This document shows, piece after piece, positions 38,819 to 49,150 of a stretch of 64,000 nucleotides of DNA. A model generated the notes under the pieces. That model ran no database searches. It saw nothing but the letters and a program-made list of their open reading frames with translations, and was not told the origin of the DNA. Each line of letters opens with the position of its first letter. The stretch's first letter is position 1. This DNA comes from Ectothiorhodospira magna (GTDB lineage Bacteria; Pseudomonadota; Gammaproteobacteria; Ectothiorhodospirales; Ectothiorhodospiraceae), in the NCBI RefSeq assembly GCF_900110965.1, contig NZ_FOFO01000001.1:62001-126000 (forward strand). The letters are read 5' to 3'. The position numbers and the translations under genes were made by a program.

Positions 38819-38850
38819 AATCTAATTTCCGTTTACGTCCACGTCAACCG
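38819..38850 (-). promoter_or_regulatory. promoter and LiuR-like operator for the ligase/transporter/ETF operon
   Basis: On the minus strand: TTGACG (38842-38847), exact 17-bp spacer, TAGATT (38819-38824). The -35 box is the left half of GTTGACGTGGACGTAAACGG, the operator-like palindrome shared with the liuA and porin promoters. A repressor bound here would block RNA polymerase. A second GTTGACGTC half-site lies at 38788-38796. Confidence 0.65.
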
Positions 38851-38917
38851 TTTTTTCCCATGATTTCACCGGGGTTTCTATGTGCAGCGCACAAAACCCA
38901 TGCAGCCAGGTTGGCAA

Positions 38918-38943
38918 TTGCGTAAAATATTCCGTAAACGGAA
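38918..38943. promoter_or_regulatory. LiuR-like operator upstream of liuR
   Basis: TTGCGTAAAATATTCCGTAAACGGAA contains two GTAAA half-sites of the shared motif, 94 bp before the liuR start. It suggests autoregulation. No convincing -10/-35 pair could be fixed around it. Confidence 0.5.
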
Positions 38944-39036
38944 ACCTGATCGAGTCCAGCGGGTCCAAGATCAGGATCTACGGGACCATCCACAGGAAAC
39001 CTCCATCACCCATGGGACAACATCGGGAAAACAGTT

Positions 39037-39543
39037 ATGAGCGAACCTCTGCCGACCATCCGGGAACATGACCTCAATGGCACTACCTACACCATTGGTG
39101 AACTGGCAAAGGAATTCGGTATCACCACCCGCGCCATCCGCTTCTACGAGGACGAAGGTCTGCTCAGCCCGGTTCGCATCGGCTCCAAGCGCCTCTACCG
39201 TCGCCGGGACCGGGCCCGACTCAAGCTCATCCTCCGCGGCAAACGCCTGGGCTTCACCCTGGCGGAGATCCGCGAGACCTTCAATCTCTATGACGAAGCC
39301 CATGGTGAATCCCATCAATTGCGCTATTACCTCTCGGTACTGGAAGAAAAGCGCCAACACCTGATCCGTCAACGGGAAGACCTGGAAGAGACCTTGCGGG
39401 AACTGGATCAGTCCTACGCCCATTGCGAGCAGTTGCTGGCACAGCAGGAGCAACGCAAGGCAAAGGACCAGAATATCGCCGCCCGCCGCCCGCCCCGTCG
39501 TGATCCGGTCATCGCCACCCCGCAAGACACCGTGGCAAACTGA
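39037..39543 (+). CDS. liuR: MerR-family regulator of leucine catabolism LiuR
   Basis: A 168-aa MerR-type regulator with an N-terminal winged helix (YTIGELAKEFGITTRAIRFYEDEGLL, about 13-40) and a long C-terminal coiled coil for dimerisation (about 85-140). No metal-binding cysteine cluster is present, as in the LiuR branch. In proteobacteria LiuR represses branched-chain acid utilisation genes, and this gene stands directly before liuA with shared palindromes around it. The ligand is not known from sequence. The last 20 residues are Arg/Pro-rich and variable. Confidence 0.88.
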   Translation: MSEPLPTIREHDLNGTTYTIGELAKEFGITTRAIRFYEDEGLLSPVRIGSKRLYRRRDRARLKLILRGKRLGFTLAEIRETFNLYDEAHGESHQLRYYLSVLEEKRQHLIRQREDLEETLRELDQSYAHCEQLLAQQEQRKAKDQNIAARRPPRRDPVIATPQDTVAN

Positions 39544-39629
39544 CGCCGGAAAGTCCTTCCCCGCCGGCAACGCACCTCGCCCGGCGCCGGCCCTTATTTC
39601 CCCTGCCCTCACCCCAGCACAAATTAACC

Positions 39630-39685
39630 TTTACGTAAAATACTTACAGCTAAATATTGACGTTTACGTCAACGGAATTTAATCT
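39630..39685 (+). promoter_or_regulatory. liuA promoter with two LiuR-like operators
   Basis: TTGACG (39657-39662), 17-bp spacer, TAATCT (39680-39685). The -35 box is part of the near-perfect palindrome TTGACGTTTACGTCAA (39657-39672). A second palindrome, TTTACGTAAA, lies at 39630-39639. This is the best operator in the window and drives the liu operon. Confidence 0.7.
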
Positions 39686-39718
39686 CCATCACAACCACCC
39701 AACACAGAGGGACTTTCC

Positions 39719-40885
39719 ATGAGCCATTTCCCCACCCTGGACTTTGCCCTGGGCGACGAGATCAACATGCTACGGGATGCGGTGGCCGAGTTCGCCGCCG
39801 CCGAGATTGCCCCGCGGGCGGCGGATATCGACCGGGAGAACCAGTTCCCCCAGGATCTGTGGCCCAAGCTGGGTGAAATGGGTCTGCTGGGCATCACGGT
39901 GAGCGAGGAATACGGCGGCACCGGCATGGGGTATCTGGCCCACATGGTGGCCATGGAGGAAATCTCCCGGGCCTCGGCCTCGGTGGCCCTGTCCTACGGC
40001 GCCCATTCCAACCTGTGCGTGAACCAGATCAAGCTCAACGGCACCGAGGCGCAAAAGCGCAAGTACCTGCCCAAACTGATGACCGGCGAGCATGTGGGCG
40101 CCCTGGCCATGTCCGAGCCGGGCGCCGGTTCCGACGTGGTCGGCATGCGCCTGCGGGCACGCAAGGAAGGCGACCGCTACATCCTCAACGGCAACAAGAT
40201 GTGGATCACCAACGGCCCCGAGGCCAGCACCCTGGTGGTCTACGCCAAGACCGACCCCGATGCCGGCCCCCGGGGAATCACCGCCTTCATCGTGGAACGG
40301 GACATGAAGGGCTTTTCCACCGCGCAGAAACTGGACAAGCTGGGCATGCGCGGTTCCAACACCTGCGAACTGATCTTCGAGGACTGCGAGATCCCGGCGG
40401 ACCACATCCTGGGCAAGGAAGGCGAAGGGGTGAAGGTACTGATGTCCGGCCTGGATTATGAACGGGCGGTGCTGGCCGCCGGCCCCCTGGGGATCATGGC
40501 CGCCTGCATGGACGTGGTCATCCCCTACGTGCACGAACGCAAGCAGTTCGGCCAGGCCATCGGCGAATTCCAGCTCATGCAGGCCAAGCTGGCGGACATG
40601 TACACCAACCTCAATGCCTCCCGGGCCTATGTCTACGCGGTGGGCCGGGCCTGCGACCGGGGCGAGACCACCCGCAAGGATGCCGCCGGCGCCATCCTCT
40701 TTGCCGCCGAAAAGGCCACCTGGATGGCCCTCGAGGCGATCCAGTGCCTGGGCGGCAACGGCTATATCAACGAATACCCCACCGGGCGCCTGCTGCGGGA
40801 TGCCAAGCTCTACGAGATCGGCGCCGGCACCTCGGAGATCCGGCGCATGCTGATCGGCCGCGAACTGTTCAAGGAAACCCGCTGA
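39719..40885 (+). CDS. liuA: isovaleryl-CoA dehydrogenase
   Basis: Oxidises isovaleryl-CoA to 3-methylcrotonyl-CoA, handing electrons to ETF. The 388-aa product has the acyl-CoA dehydrogenase signatures [18 protein letters not shown] and [20 protein letters not shown]. The catalytic base is E248 in [15 protein letters not shown], the position typical of isovaleryl-CoA dehydrogenases rather than other family members. GAGGGA precedes the start. It is the first gene of the liu operon; the etfBA and ETF-QO genes in the divergent operon can accept its electrons. Confidence 0.94.
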   Translation: MSHFPTLDFALGDEINMLRDAVAEFAAAEIAPRAADIDRENQFPQDLWPKLGEMGLLGITVSEEYGGTGMGYLAHMVAMEEISRASASVALSYGAHSNLCVNQIKLNGTEAQKRKYLPKLMTGEHVGALAMSEPGAGSDVVGMRLRARKEGDRYILNGNKMWITNGPEASTLVVYAKTDPDAGPRGITAFIVERDMKGFSTAQKLDKLGMRGSNTCELIFEDCEIPADHILGKEGEGVKVLMSGLDYERAVLAAGPLGIMAACMDVVIPYVHERKQFGQAIGEFQLMQAKLADMYTNLNASRAYVYAVGRACDRGETTRKDAAGAILFAAEKATWMALEAIQCLGGNGYINEYPTGRLLRDAKLYEIGAGTSEIRRMLIGRELFKETR

Positions 40886-40938
40886 ACCTGCTTCAGCCCA
40901 TCGTCGGGGACGCCAGCACAGGGGAGTCAGGGACCATC

Positions 40939-42546
<1,608 letters not shown>

Positions 42547-42563
42547 TCGCAAGGAGCCCTTTC

Positions 42564-43367
42564 ATGCCCGACACCTCAGCCCTGACCTGCGAGATCCGGG
42601 ACGACATCGCCTGGATCACCCTCAACCGTCCCGAGCGGCACAACGCCTTCGACGACGCCCTGATCCGGGACCTCACCGAGGCCCTGCGCCGGGTATCGGC
42701 GTCGCCGGCGGTACGCGCCGTGGTGCTGGCAGGCGCCGGCAAAAGTTTTTCCGCCGGCGCCGACATCGGCTGGATGAAGCGCATGGCCCACTACACCAAG
42801 GCGGAAAACCTGGCGGATGCCCAGGCCCTGGGGGATCTCATGGATACCCTCTATCGCATGGACCCGCCGACCATCGCCCGGGTCCATGGCGCCGCCCTGG
42901 GCGGCGGCGTGGGCCTGGTGGCCGCCTGCGATCTGGCCCTGGCCACGGAGCAGGCCCATTTCTGCCTCTCGGAGGTTCGCCTCGGCCTGATCCCGGCCAC
43001 CATTTCCCCCTACGTGATCGAGGCCATGGGGGCACGCCAGGCCCGGCGCTACTTCACCACCGCGGAGCGCATCGATGCCCGGGAGGCCGCGCGCATCGGC
43101 CTGATCCATCAGGTGCTGGCGGACGAGGCCGCCCTGGATGCACAGATCCTCCAGACCCTGAACCAGATCCGTCGCAACGGCCCCGAGGCCATGGCCGCCG
43201 CCAAGGCCTTGGTCCGGGACGTGAGCCATCGCCCCATCGACGCCGCCCTGGTGAGCGAGACCGCCGGGCGCATCGCCCGCATCCGGGCCGGTCGGGAAGC
43301 CCAGGAGGGCCTGGGTGCCTTCCTGGAAAAACGGCAGCCCGCCTGGTGCCCCTCCGACCCGGCCTGA
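42564..43367 (+). CDS. liuC: methylglutaconyl-CoA hydratase
   Basis: Hydrates 3-methylglutaconyl-CoA to HMG-CoA. The 267-aa crotonase-family product has the oxyanion-hole segment GAGKSFSAGADIGWMKRM and the acidic-residue block GGGVGLVAACDLALATE. Specificity is inferred from context, since general enoyl-CoA hydratases look alike. AAGGAG precedes the start, and the stop overlaps the next possible ATG (TGATG). Confidence 0.9.
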   Translation: MPDTSALTCEIRDDIAWITLNRPERHNAFDDALIRDLTEALRRVSASPAVRAVVLAGAGKSFSAGADIGWMKRMAHYTKAENLADAQALGDLMDTLYRMDPPTIARVHGAALGGGVGLVAACDLALATEQAHFCLSEVRLGLIPATISPYVIEAMGARQARRYFTTAERIDAREAARIGLIHQVLADEAALDAQILQTLNQIRRNGPEAMAAAKALVRDVSHRPIDAALVSETAGRIARIRAGREAQEGLGAFLEKRQPAWCPSDPA

Positions 43368-43393
43368 TGGCCCCCAACCGCAGGGAATCGAGC

Positions 43394-45400
43394 ATGTTCC
43401 ACAAGATACTGATTGCCAACCGGGGCGAGATCGCCTGCCGCATTGCCCGTACCTGCCGCGAGCTGGGGATTCGTACCGTGGCCGTCTATTCCGAGGCGGA
43501 CAGGGAGGCCATGCACGTCAAGGCCTGTGACGAGGCATGGCCCATCGGCCCGGCACCGGCCCGGGATAGCTACCTGAACATCCCCCGCATCCTGGAGGCG
43601 GCCCGACGCAGCGGCGCCCAGGCGATCCACCCCGGCTATGGGTTTTTGTCCGAGAACGCCGATTTTGCCCGCGCCTGCGACGAGGCCGGCATCGTTTTCA
43701 TCGGTCCCCCGGTGGGGGCCATCGAGGCCATGGGCTCCAAGAGTGCCGCCAAGGCGATCATGGAAGCCGCCGGCGTGCCCCTGGTGCCGGGGTACCACGG
43801 CGACGATCAGTCCCCTGCCCTGCTGGCCGACGTGGCCGCCCGGATCGGCTATCCGGTCCTGATCAAGGCCTCCGCCGGCGGCGGCGGCAAGGGGATGCGA
43901 CGGGTGGATGATCCGGACCGGTTTCGCGAGGCCCTGGAAGCGGCCCGGCGCGAAGCCCGCTCCGCCTTCGGCGATGACCGGGTGCTGGTGGAAAAATACC
44001 TGCTCCAACCCCGCCACGTGGAAGTCCAGGTCTTTGCGGACAGCCAGGGCCGGGTGGTCCACCTGTTCGAACGGGACTGCTCGGTGCAACGGCGACATCA
44101 GAAAGTCATCGAGGAAGCGCCCGCCCCCGGCCTGGATCAGGCGCGTCGGCACCAGCTGGGCGAAGCGGCCATTGCCGCCGCCCGCGCCATCGGCTACGTG
44201 GGCGCCGGCACCGTGGAATTCATCATGGACAGTCGCGGCGAATTCTATTTCATGGAAATGAACACCCGCCTGCAGGTGGAGCACCCGGTCACCGAGATGA
44301 TCACCGGCCAGGACCTGGTGGCCTGGCAACTGCGGGTGGCCGCCGGTCACCCTCTGCCCTGCGAACAGGCCGACCTGGCCATCCGGGGACATGCCTTCGA
44401 GGCCCGCATCTATGCCGAGGACGCAGATCGGGATTTCCTGCCCGCCACCGGCACCATCGGCCACCTGCGCACCCCGCCGTCGAGCCGGCACGTGCGCATC
44501 GATACCGGCGTACAGGAAGGCGACGAGATCAGCGTTCACTACGACCCCATGATCGCCAAGCTGGTGGTCTGGGATCAGGACCGGGAGACCGCCCTGCGCC
44601 GCCTGGCCACGGCCCTGGAGTCCTTCATCGTCGTGGGCACCACCACCAATGTGGGTTTTTTGTCCCGCCTGGCCCGCCATCCGGCCTTTGCCGAGGCACG
44701 GATCGATACCGGCTTCATCGACACCCACCGGGCCGACCTGCTGCCGCCGGTACCACCGATCAATGACGGACAGCTCTGTGCCGCCACCCTGCATGAACTG
44801 CTTCGAGTGGAGCAGGCGGCCCGGGAGCGAGCGCGTCAGTCCGGCGACATCACCTCCCCATGGCATGCCACCACCGGCTGGCGCCTGAACACCGACAGCC
44901 ACCGCACCCTGCACTTTTTCGACTCGGCCCGAGACCGGGATCTCAAGGTGGTGGCCCATTATCTGGACACGGGCTTTCGCCTGGACCTGGGACAGGGTGA
45001 ACACTGGGTCCAGGGCAATCTGCAGCCCGATGGTCGCCTGCGCATGCAGGTGGACGGCGTGCATCAGGATGCCTGGGTGTTGCAGGAAGGACGCCGTCTG
45101 AGTGTCTGCATGGCGGGTCACACCCGTGACCTGGTGATCCATGATCCCCTGGCGGCGGGCATGGACGACGAGATCCAGGAAGGCAGCCTGATGGCCCCCA
45201 TGCCGGGCCTGGTGGTTGCCGTCCATGTGAAGCCGGGTGACGTGGTGCAAGAAGGCGATCCCCTCATGGTGCTGGAGGCCATGAAGATGGAGTATCAGAT
45301 CAGCGCCCTCACCGACGGCATCGTCGACAGCGTGAACTACAGCGAAGGCGAACAGGTGACCGAAGGCGCCCAGCTCCTGACCATTCGCCAGGGAGAATGA
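43394..45400 (+). CDS. liuD: methylcrotonyl-CoA carboxylase alpha subunit (biotin carboxylase/carrier)
   Basis: Carboxylates biotin with ATP and bicarbonate. The 668-aa product has the N-terminal biotin carboxylase domain (FHKILIANRGEIACRIARTC, ATP loop KASAGGGGKGMRRV, MEMNTRLQVEHPVTEMITG) and a C-terminal carrier domain with biotin lysine K631 in LEAMKMEYQ. The start at 43394 has AGGGA at a good distance; an ATG at 43367 would add nine residues. The next gene starts 3 bp after its stop. Confidence 0.95.
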   Translation: MFHKILIANRGEIACRIARTCRELGIRTVAVYSEADREAMHVKACDEAWPIGPAPARDSYLNIPRILEAARRSGAQAIHPGYGFLSENADFARACDEAGIVFIGPPVGAIEAMGSKSAAKAIMEAAGVPLVPGYHGDDQSPALLADVAARIGYPVLIKASAGGGGKGMRRVDDPDRFREALEAARREARSAFGDDRVLVEKYLLQPRHVEVQVFADSQGRVVHLFERDCSVQRRHQKVIEEAPAPGLDQARRHQLGEAAIAAARAIGYVGAGTVEFIMDSRGEFYFMEMNTRLQVEHPVTEMITGQDLVAWQLRVAAGHPLPCEQADLAIRGHAFEARIYAEDADRDFLPATGTIGHLRTPPSSRHVRIDTGVQEGDEISVHYDPMIAKLVVWDQDRETALRRLATALESFIVVGTTTNVGFLSRLARHPAFAEARIDTGFIDTHRADLLPPVPPINDGQLCAATLHELLRVEQAARERARQSGDITSPWHATTGWRLNTDSHRTLHFFDSARDRDLKVVAHYLDTGFRLDLGQGEHWVQGNLQPDGRLRMQVDGVHQDAWVLQEGRRLSVCMAGHTRDLVIHDPLAAGMDDEIQEGSLMAPMPGLVVAVHVKPGDVVQEGDPLMVLEAMKMEYQISALTDGIVDSVNYSEGEQVTEGAQLLTIRQGE

Positions 45401-45403
45401 CCC

Positions 45404-45877
45404 ATGGCACCCGTCACGACCCCCTACTATCTGGAAGACCTGAGTCCCGGCATGTGCTTCGAGACCGAGGCCACCACCATGACCGAGGCGGACATCATCC
45501 GCTTCGGTCGGGAATTCGACCCCCAGCCCCACCACGTGGACCCGGAGGCCGCCCGTCACACCCTGTTCGGCGGTCTGGTGGCCAGTGGCTGGCACACCAT
45601 CGGCGTGATGACCGCCCTGGCGGTGCGCTCCGGCATGCCCCTGGCGGAAGGCCAGATCGGCGTGGGGGTGGAAGGCATTCGCTTCGCCAAGCCGGTTCGC
45701 CCCGGTGATCGCATCCGACTGCATCTGAAGATCCTGGAGGCCCGCCCGCGGGAATCCCGGCCCGGCTGGGGGGTGGTGCGGGTGCAGTGGACCGGCATCA
45801 ACCAGCATGACGAAGTGGTGGTGGAACTCCAGCCCAGCGTGCTGGTGCGCGCCCGCGACGGGGAGATCGCCCGATGA
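45404..45877 (+). CDS. MaoC-family (R)-hydratase/dehydratase
   Basis: A 157-aa hot-dog fold protein. The family pattern FGREFDPQPHHVDPEAA with the adjacent LFGGLVASGWHT region contains the Asp and His used by (R)-specific enoyl-CoA hydratases. It lies between liuD and liuE, 3 bp and -4 bp apart, so it is translated with them. It is not a standard step of leucine breakdown; a side reaction on a branched enoyl- or 3-hydroxyacyl-CoA is possible. Confidence 0.85.
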   Translation: MAPVTTPYYLEDLSPGMCFETEATTMTEADIIRFGREFDPQPHHVDPEAARHTLFGGLVASGWHTIGVMTALAVRSGMPLAEGQIGVGVEGIRFAKPVRPGDRIRLHLKILEARPRESRPGWGVVRVQWTGINQHDEVVVELQPSVLVRARDGEIAR

Positions 45878-46782
45878 ACCTGCCCGGATCGTCAGTGCGT
45901 CTGGTGGAGGTCGGTCCCCGGGACGGCCTGCAGAACGAACCGGGCACCATTCCCACGGCCGTCAAACTGAGCCTCATCGAGCGCCTGGCCGACGCGGGCC
46001 TGACCTGGATCGAGGCCACCGCCTTCGTTTCCCCAAAATGGGTGCCCCAGATGGCGGACCATGGAGAGATCATGACCGCCCTGGCACCCCGACCCGGGGT
46101 GCGCTATCCGGTCCTCGCGCCGAACCTCAAGGGTCTGGAGGCCGCCGTGGCCGCGGGCGCCAGGGACGTGGCGGTCTTTGCCGCGGCCTCGGAAAGTTTT
46201 TCCCGCAAGAACATCAACTGCGGCATCGACGACAGTCTGGACCGTTTTGCCCCGGTGATGGAACGGGCCAGGGCGCTGGACATCCCGGTACGGGGCTACG
46301 TCTCCTGCACCCTGGGCTGTCCCTATGAGGGCGAGATCCCGCCGGAGGCCGTGGCCCGGGTGGCGGCGCGCCTCCATGCCATGGGTTGCCATGAGATCTC
46401 TCTGGGAGACACCATCGGCACCGGCACCCCCCTCAAGGCCCGTCGCATGGTGGAGCGGGTGGCCGAGGTGGTGCCCATGGCGCAGCTGGCGGCCCATTTC
46501 CATGACACCTACGGCCAGGCCCTGGCCAATCTCTACGCCGTCATGGAACTGGGCATCCGCACCATCGACGCCTCGGTGGCGGGCCTGGGGGGCTGCCCCT
46601 ATGCCCGGGGCGCCTCGGGCAATGTGGCCACCGAGGACGTGGTCTACATGCTGCACGGCATGGGTATCGACACCGGCGTGGACCTGGCGGCCCTGGTGGA
46701 AACAGCCCACTGGATCTGCGGACAGCTGGGACGGCCCGTGAACTCCCGGGTGGCCCGGGCCATGGCGCCTTGCGATGCCTGA
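45874..46782 (+). CDS. liuE: hydroxymethylglutaryl-CoA lyase
   Basis: Splits HMG-CoA into acetyl-CoA and acetoacetate, the last step of the leucine route. The 302-aa product has VEVGPRDGLQNE at the N-terminus, metal-site residues in AAHFHDTYGQALAN, and the active-site cysteine loop GLGGCPYARGASGNVATEDV near residues 232-251. The start overlaps the MaoC stop (ATGA). The downstream gene is convergent, with only 6 bp between stops. Confidence 0.95.
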   Translation: MNLPGSSVRLVEVGPRDGLQNEPGTIPTAVKLSLIERLADAGLTWIEATAFVSPKWVPQMADHGEIMTALAPRPGVRYPVLAPNLKGLEAAVAAGARDVAVFAAASESFSRKNINCGIDDSLDRFAPVMERARALDIPVRGYVSCTLGCPYEGEIPPEAVARVAARLHAMGCHEISLGDTIGTGTPLKARRMVERVAEVVPMAQLAAHFHDTYGQALANLYAVMELGIRTIDASVAGLGGCPYARGASGNVATEDVVYMLHGMGIDTGVDLAALVETAHWICGQLGRPVNSRVARAMAPCDA

Positions 46783-46788
46783 AAACCG

Positions 46789-47637
46789 TCAGCCGGCGCG
46801 CTCCCACCCGCCCTGAATGATCCGGATCCGACCGGCCGCCAGGTTCTCCATCACGTTGCGACCCATCACGAAAAAGCGTTCGCCGAAGATCAATGACGGG
46901 TTCAGCGCCCCGGACTCGCCCCGGGCCTCACGGCCCGTGTGCTTGCGGCGCCATTGCAGCGCCTGCTCGCTGATATCCTCCATGAACAGGGGACGCAGTC
47001 CGATGGTCTCCAGCCGCGCTTTCAGGGTTGCCAGGTCCGGCAGATGGCTGTGCCGGGGCAGGTCCGCCCAGGGCACGGGTAACTGCAACGCCCCCTCCCC
47101 CGACCCTGCCACCACTTCATGGATCAGCAGTCGCCCGCCGGGACGCAGCACCCGGACGATCTCATCCAGTGCTTGCGGCAGGTCCGGCACGTTCAGGAAC
47201 ACATGCTGTGCCCAGACCGCATCAAAGGAGGCCATGGCAAAGGGCAGGCATTGGGCATCGCCGTGAACAAAATCAGTCCTGGCGGCCAGCCCGGTGGCGC
47301 GACTGAGCCACCGGCCGGTGGACACGAAATCCGGCGTGATATCCAGACCGGTGACCCGCAGACCATGGTCATGGGCCAGCAGACGGGTGGTGCCCCCGGT
47401 GCCGCAGCCCAGATCCAGCACCCGCTCAGCCTGGGAAAAATCCGCCCGGTCCGCCAGCCGACGGCTGGCCGCCCGTCCGCCCACATGAAGTTGATCGATG
47501 GCGGCGACATCATCGCAGGCGAGTCGATCCGGGTTCAGCCCAGCCTGGATCAGGGCTTGACGCAGGATCTGTTCAAGCCCCGACGGGGCGTAGCGTGAGG
47601 CAAGAGAGCCGGCGGAGTCCACGGGATTACCGTCCAT
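46789..47637 (-). CDS. class I SAM-dependent methyltransferase
   Basis: A 282-aa protein with methyltransferase motif I ERVLDLGCGTGGTTRLLA (about 70-88), an acidic motif II in GLRVTGLDITPDFV, and further motifs FDAVWAQHVFLNV and LRPGGRLLIHEVV. The substrate is unknown; small-molecule (e.g. amine or quinone) methylation would fit this fold. I take the ATG at 47637, because the longer frame to 47703 runs through the porin terminator. It is convergent with liuE. Confidence 0.8.
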   Translation of the reverse strand: MDGNPVDSAGSLASRYAPSGLEQILRQALIQAGLNPDRLACDDVAAIDQLHVGGRAASRRLADRADFSQAERVLDLGCGTGGTTRLLAHDHGLRVTGLDITPDFVSTGRWLSRATGLAARTDFVHGDAQCLPFAMASFDAVWAQHVFLNVPDLPQALDEIVRVLRPGGRLLIHEVVAGSGEGALQLPVPWADLPRHSHLPDLATLKARLETIGLRPLFMEDISEQALQWRRKHTGREARGESGALNPSLIFGERFFVMGRNVMENLAAGRIRIIQGGWERAG

Positions 47638-47664
47638 CCTGATCAGGGTCGATGGTGCAAGGCG

Positions 47665-47691
47665 AAAAAAAGGGGAGCACTCCGGCTCCCC
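47665..47691 (-). terminator. rho-independent terminator after the porin gene
   Basis: On the minus strand: GGGGAGC-CGGAGT-GCTCCCC, a 7-bp stem with 6-nt loop, then a run of seven T. It lies 17 bp after the porin stop. Confidence 0.85.
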
Positions 47692-47707
47692 CAGGCACCG
47701 CACGCGA

Positions 47708-48964
47708 TCAGAATCGCGTTTGCAGATTGAGACTCACCGCGTTGAGGCTATCCCGGTCGGGCAGCAGATCAGCAGTATCAGCAAAGCCATAGGTGGCCCA
47801 AAGACGGGTGGATTGGGTGACGTGGTAGTGGAACTGGATATCACCGAACGCCACATTCTCGGATTGACTCAGATCCCGCGCCAGACCGTCATACTGCACC
47901 CAGCCGGCGGCCAGCTTGAGCTGCCAGCTTTCGTCCGGGCTAAACGTGCCCCGCACCGCGATCAGATGACGGTCGAAATCCTGGCGAACCCCCTCGAACT
48001 CCCTGGCACCCTTGCCCAGTCCCGACATGCTCAGGGCATTCATCCGGGTGGCGGTGGCATCGTGGCGGGGGCTGCTGTGGATCAGGCTGGAAAAGCTGTC
48101 AAACCCCGGTTCGATCAAGGAGCCATTGAGGTTGAAGAAATATTGACCTTCCAGCTTGAAGCTGGGGGTGATGTCAAAACCGCCGCGCACAAACCCGGCA
48201 TAGGTATCATTGGTGAACAGGGCATCCCCGCCACCCAGATAATGACCACCGGCCGTCAGTTGCACCTCGCCTACCTTGCCCTGAACCCAGGGGGAAATCA
48301 GGGTGCCGCCGCGCACGTTGTAAAAACGGTTTGATTCATAATCACCCACGGCGTCCTTCTCATCATCCCCCAGGTAATATCCCAGCAACGCCCCCCAGGC
48401 CCAGCCGCTGTTGCGTCCAGTCAGACCGGCATAGAGCAGGTAGCCATCGTCCTTGTTGTCATTCAAGGAAATCTTGCGGCGCTGATCCCCGCCCACCAGG
48501 AAGGTCACCCCGTCGGCCACCGGACCCATCAGGATGATGCGGTCACGGCGGTCGTCGGCCACCGTCATGCCGAAGTTCCAGTTGGCAATCTGCCGTCCCA
48601 CCCGGAGCTGCCAGCCCTCACCCATGGGCACGCTGACATAGCCGTAATCCAGGGTGACGGTGCGGTGATCCCGGCCATCGGTAAAGGGCTGGTTCTGCTG
48701 CAGTCCGTTCAGATCACCCGAGGCATCCCCACGCCAGGTATCGTTGATCAGGTTGACGCCCGCATGGACGCTCACCCCGTCCTCGATGCGGATGTCCGTG
48801 CGCAGGCGCAGACGTTGTTCAAAGCCGTTTTCGCTACCGCCGGCAGCCATGCTGCGGTCAAAACCGCGCACATCAATATCGCCGCTGAACTTGTATTCCA
48901 CGGCCTGGGCGCCGGGCACGGCAAGAAGGCCGGCCAACGCAAGGTGGCTGGGTCTGATACCCAT
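47708..48964 (-). CDS. outer-membrane porin
   Basis: A 418-aa beta-barrel protein. A signal peptide (MGIRPSHLALAGLLAVPGAQ, cleavage after AQA) is followed by alternating polar/hydrophobic strands and a C-terminal Phe (LNLQTRF) as needed for BAM recognition. Its specificity is unknown; it resembles alginate-export/DcaP-like porins loosely. GGGAGGAG sets the start at 48964; the ORF extends six codons upstream. Its promoter is inside the LiuR-like operator region shared with acetoacetyl-CoA synthetase, which suggests a role in uptake of the same acids. Confidence 0.82.
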   Translation of the reverse strand: MGIRPSHLALAGLLAVPGAQAVEYKFSGDIDVRGFDRSMAAGGSENGFEQRLRLRTDIRIEDGVSVHAGVNLINDTWRGDASGDLNGLQQNQPFTDGRDHRTVTLDYGYVSVPMGEGWQLRVGRQIANWNFGMTVADDRRDRIILMGPVADGVTFLVGGDQRRKISLNDNKDDGYLLYAGLTGRNSGWAWGALLGYYLGDDEKDAVGDYESNRFYNVRGGTLISPWVQGKVGEVQLTAGGHYLGGGDALFTNDTYAGFVRGGFDITPSFKLEGQYFFNLNGSLIEPGFDSFSSLIHSSPRHDATATRMNALSMSGLGKGAREFEGVRQDFDRHLIAVRGTFSPDESWQLKLAAGWVQYDGLARDLSQSENVAFGDIQFHYHVTQSTRLWATYGFADTADLLPDRDSLNAVSLNLQTRF

Positions 48965-49041
48965 ATTGACTCCTCCCATCACTTAATCTGGTGGTGATTC
49001 TTGTCTTGGTGCGCCGCTGGGAATCATCCGGGCACTGGTTA

Positions 49042-49112
49042 AAATTAGATTACGTTTACGATAACGTCAATGTTTATTTTCCTTAACGTAAACGGTAACC
49101 TTGGCCTACGCT
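49042..49112. promoter_or_regulatory. divergent porin/aacS promoters with LiuR-like operators
   Basis: Minus strand (porin): TTGACG (49065-49070), 17-bp spacer, TAATTT (49042-49047), within ATTGACGTTATCGTAAACGT. Plus strand (aacS): TTAACG (49083-49088), 18-bp spacer, TACGCT (49107-49112), within CTTAACGTAAACGG. Both -35 boxes are halves of the palindrome shared with liuA and the transporter operon. Confidence 0.6.
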
Positions 49113-49150
49113 ATCAATATATCATCCAACAAAGTCCGTGGAGAGACATC

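Noticed and set aside
43109-45808. 899-codon minus-strand frame
   Set aside because: It is antisense to liuC/liuD, which have clear family motifs; composition is typical of a shadow frame.
47638-47703. Longer start for the methyltransferase
   Set aside because: It would translate through the porin terminator hairpin and T-run.
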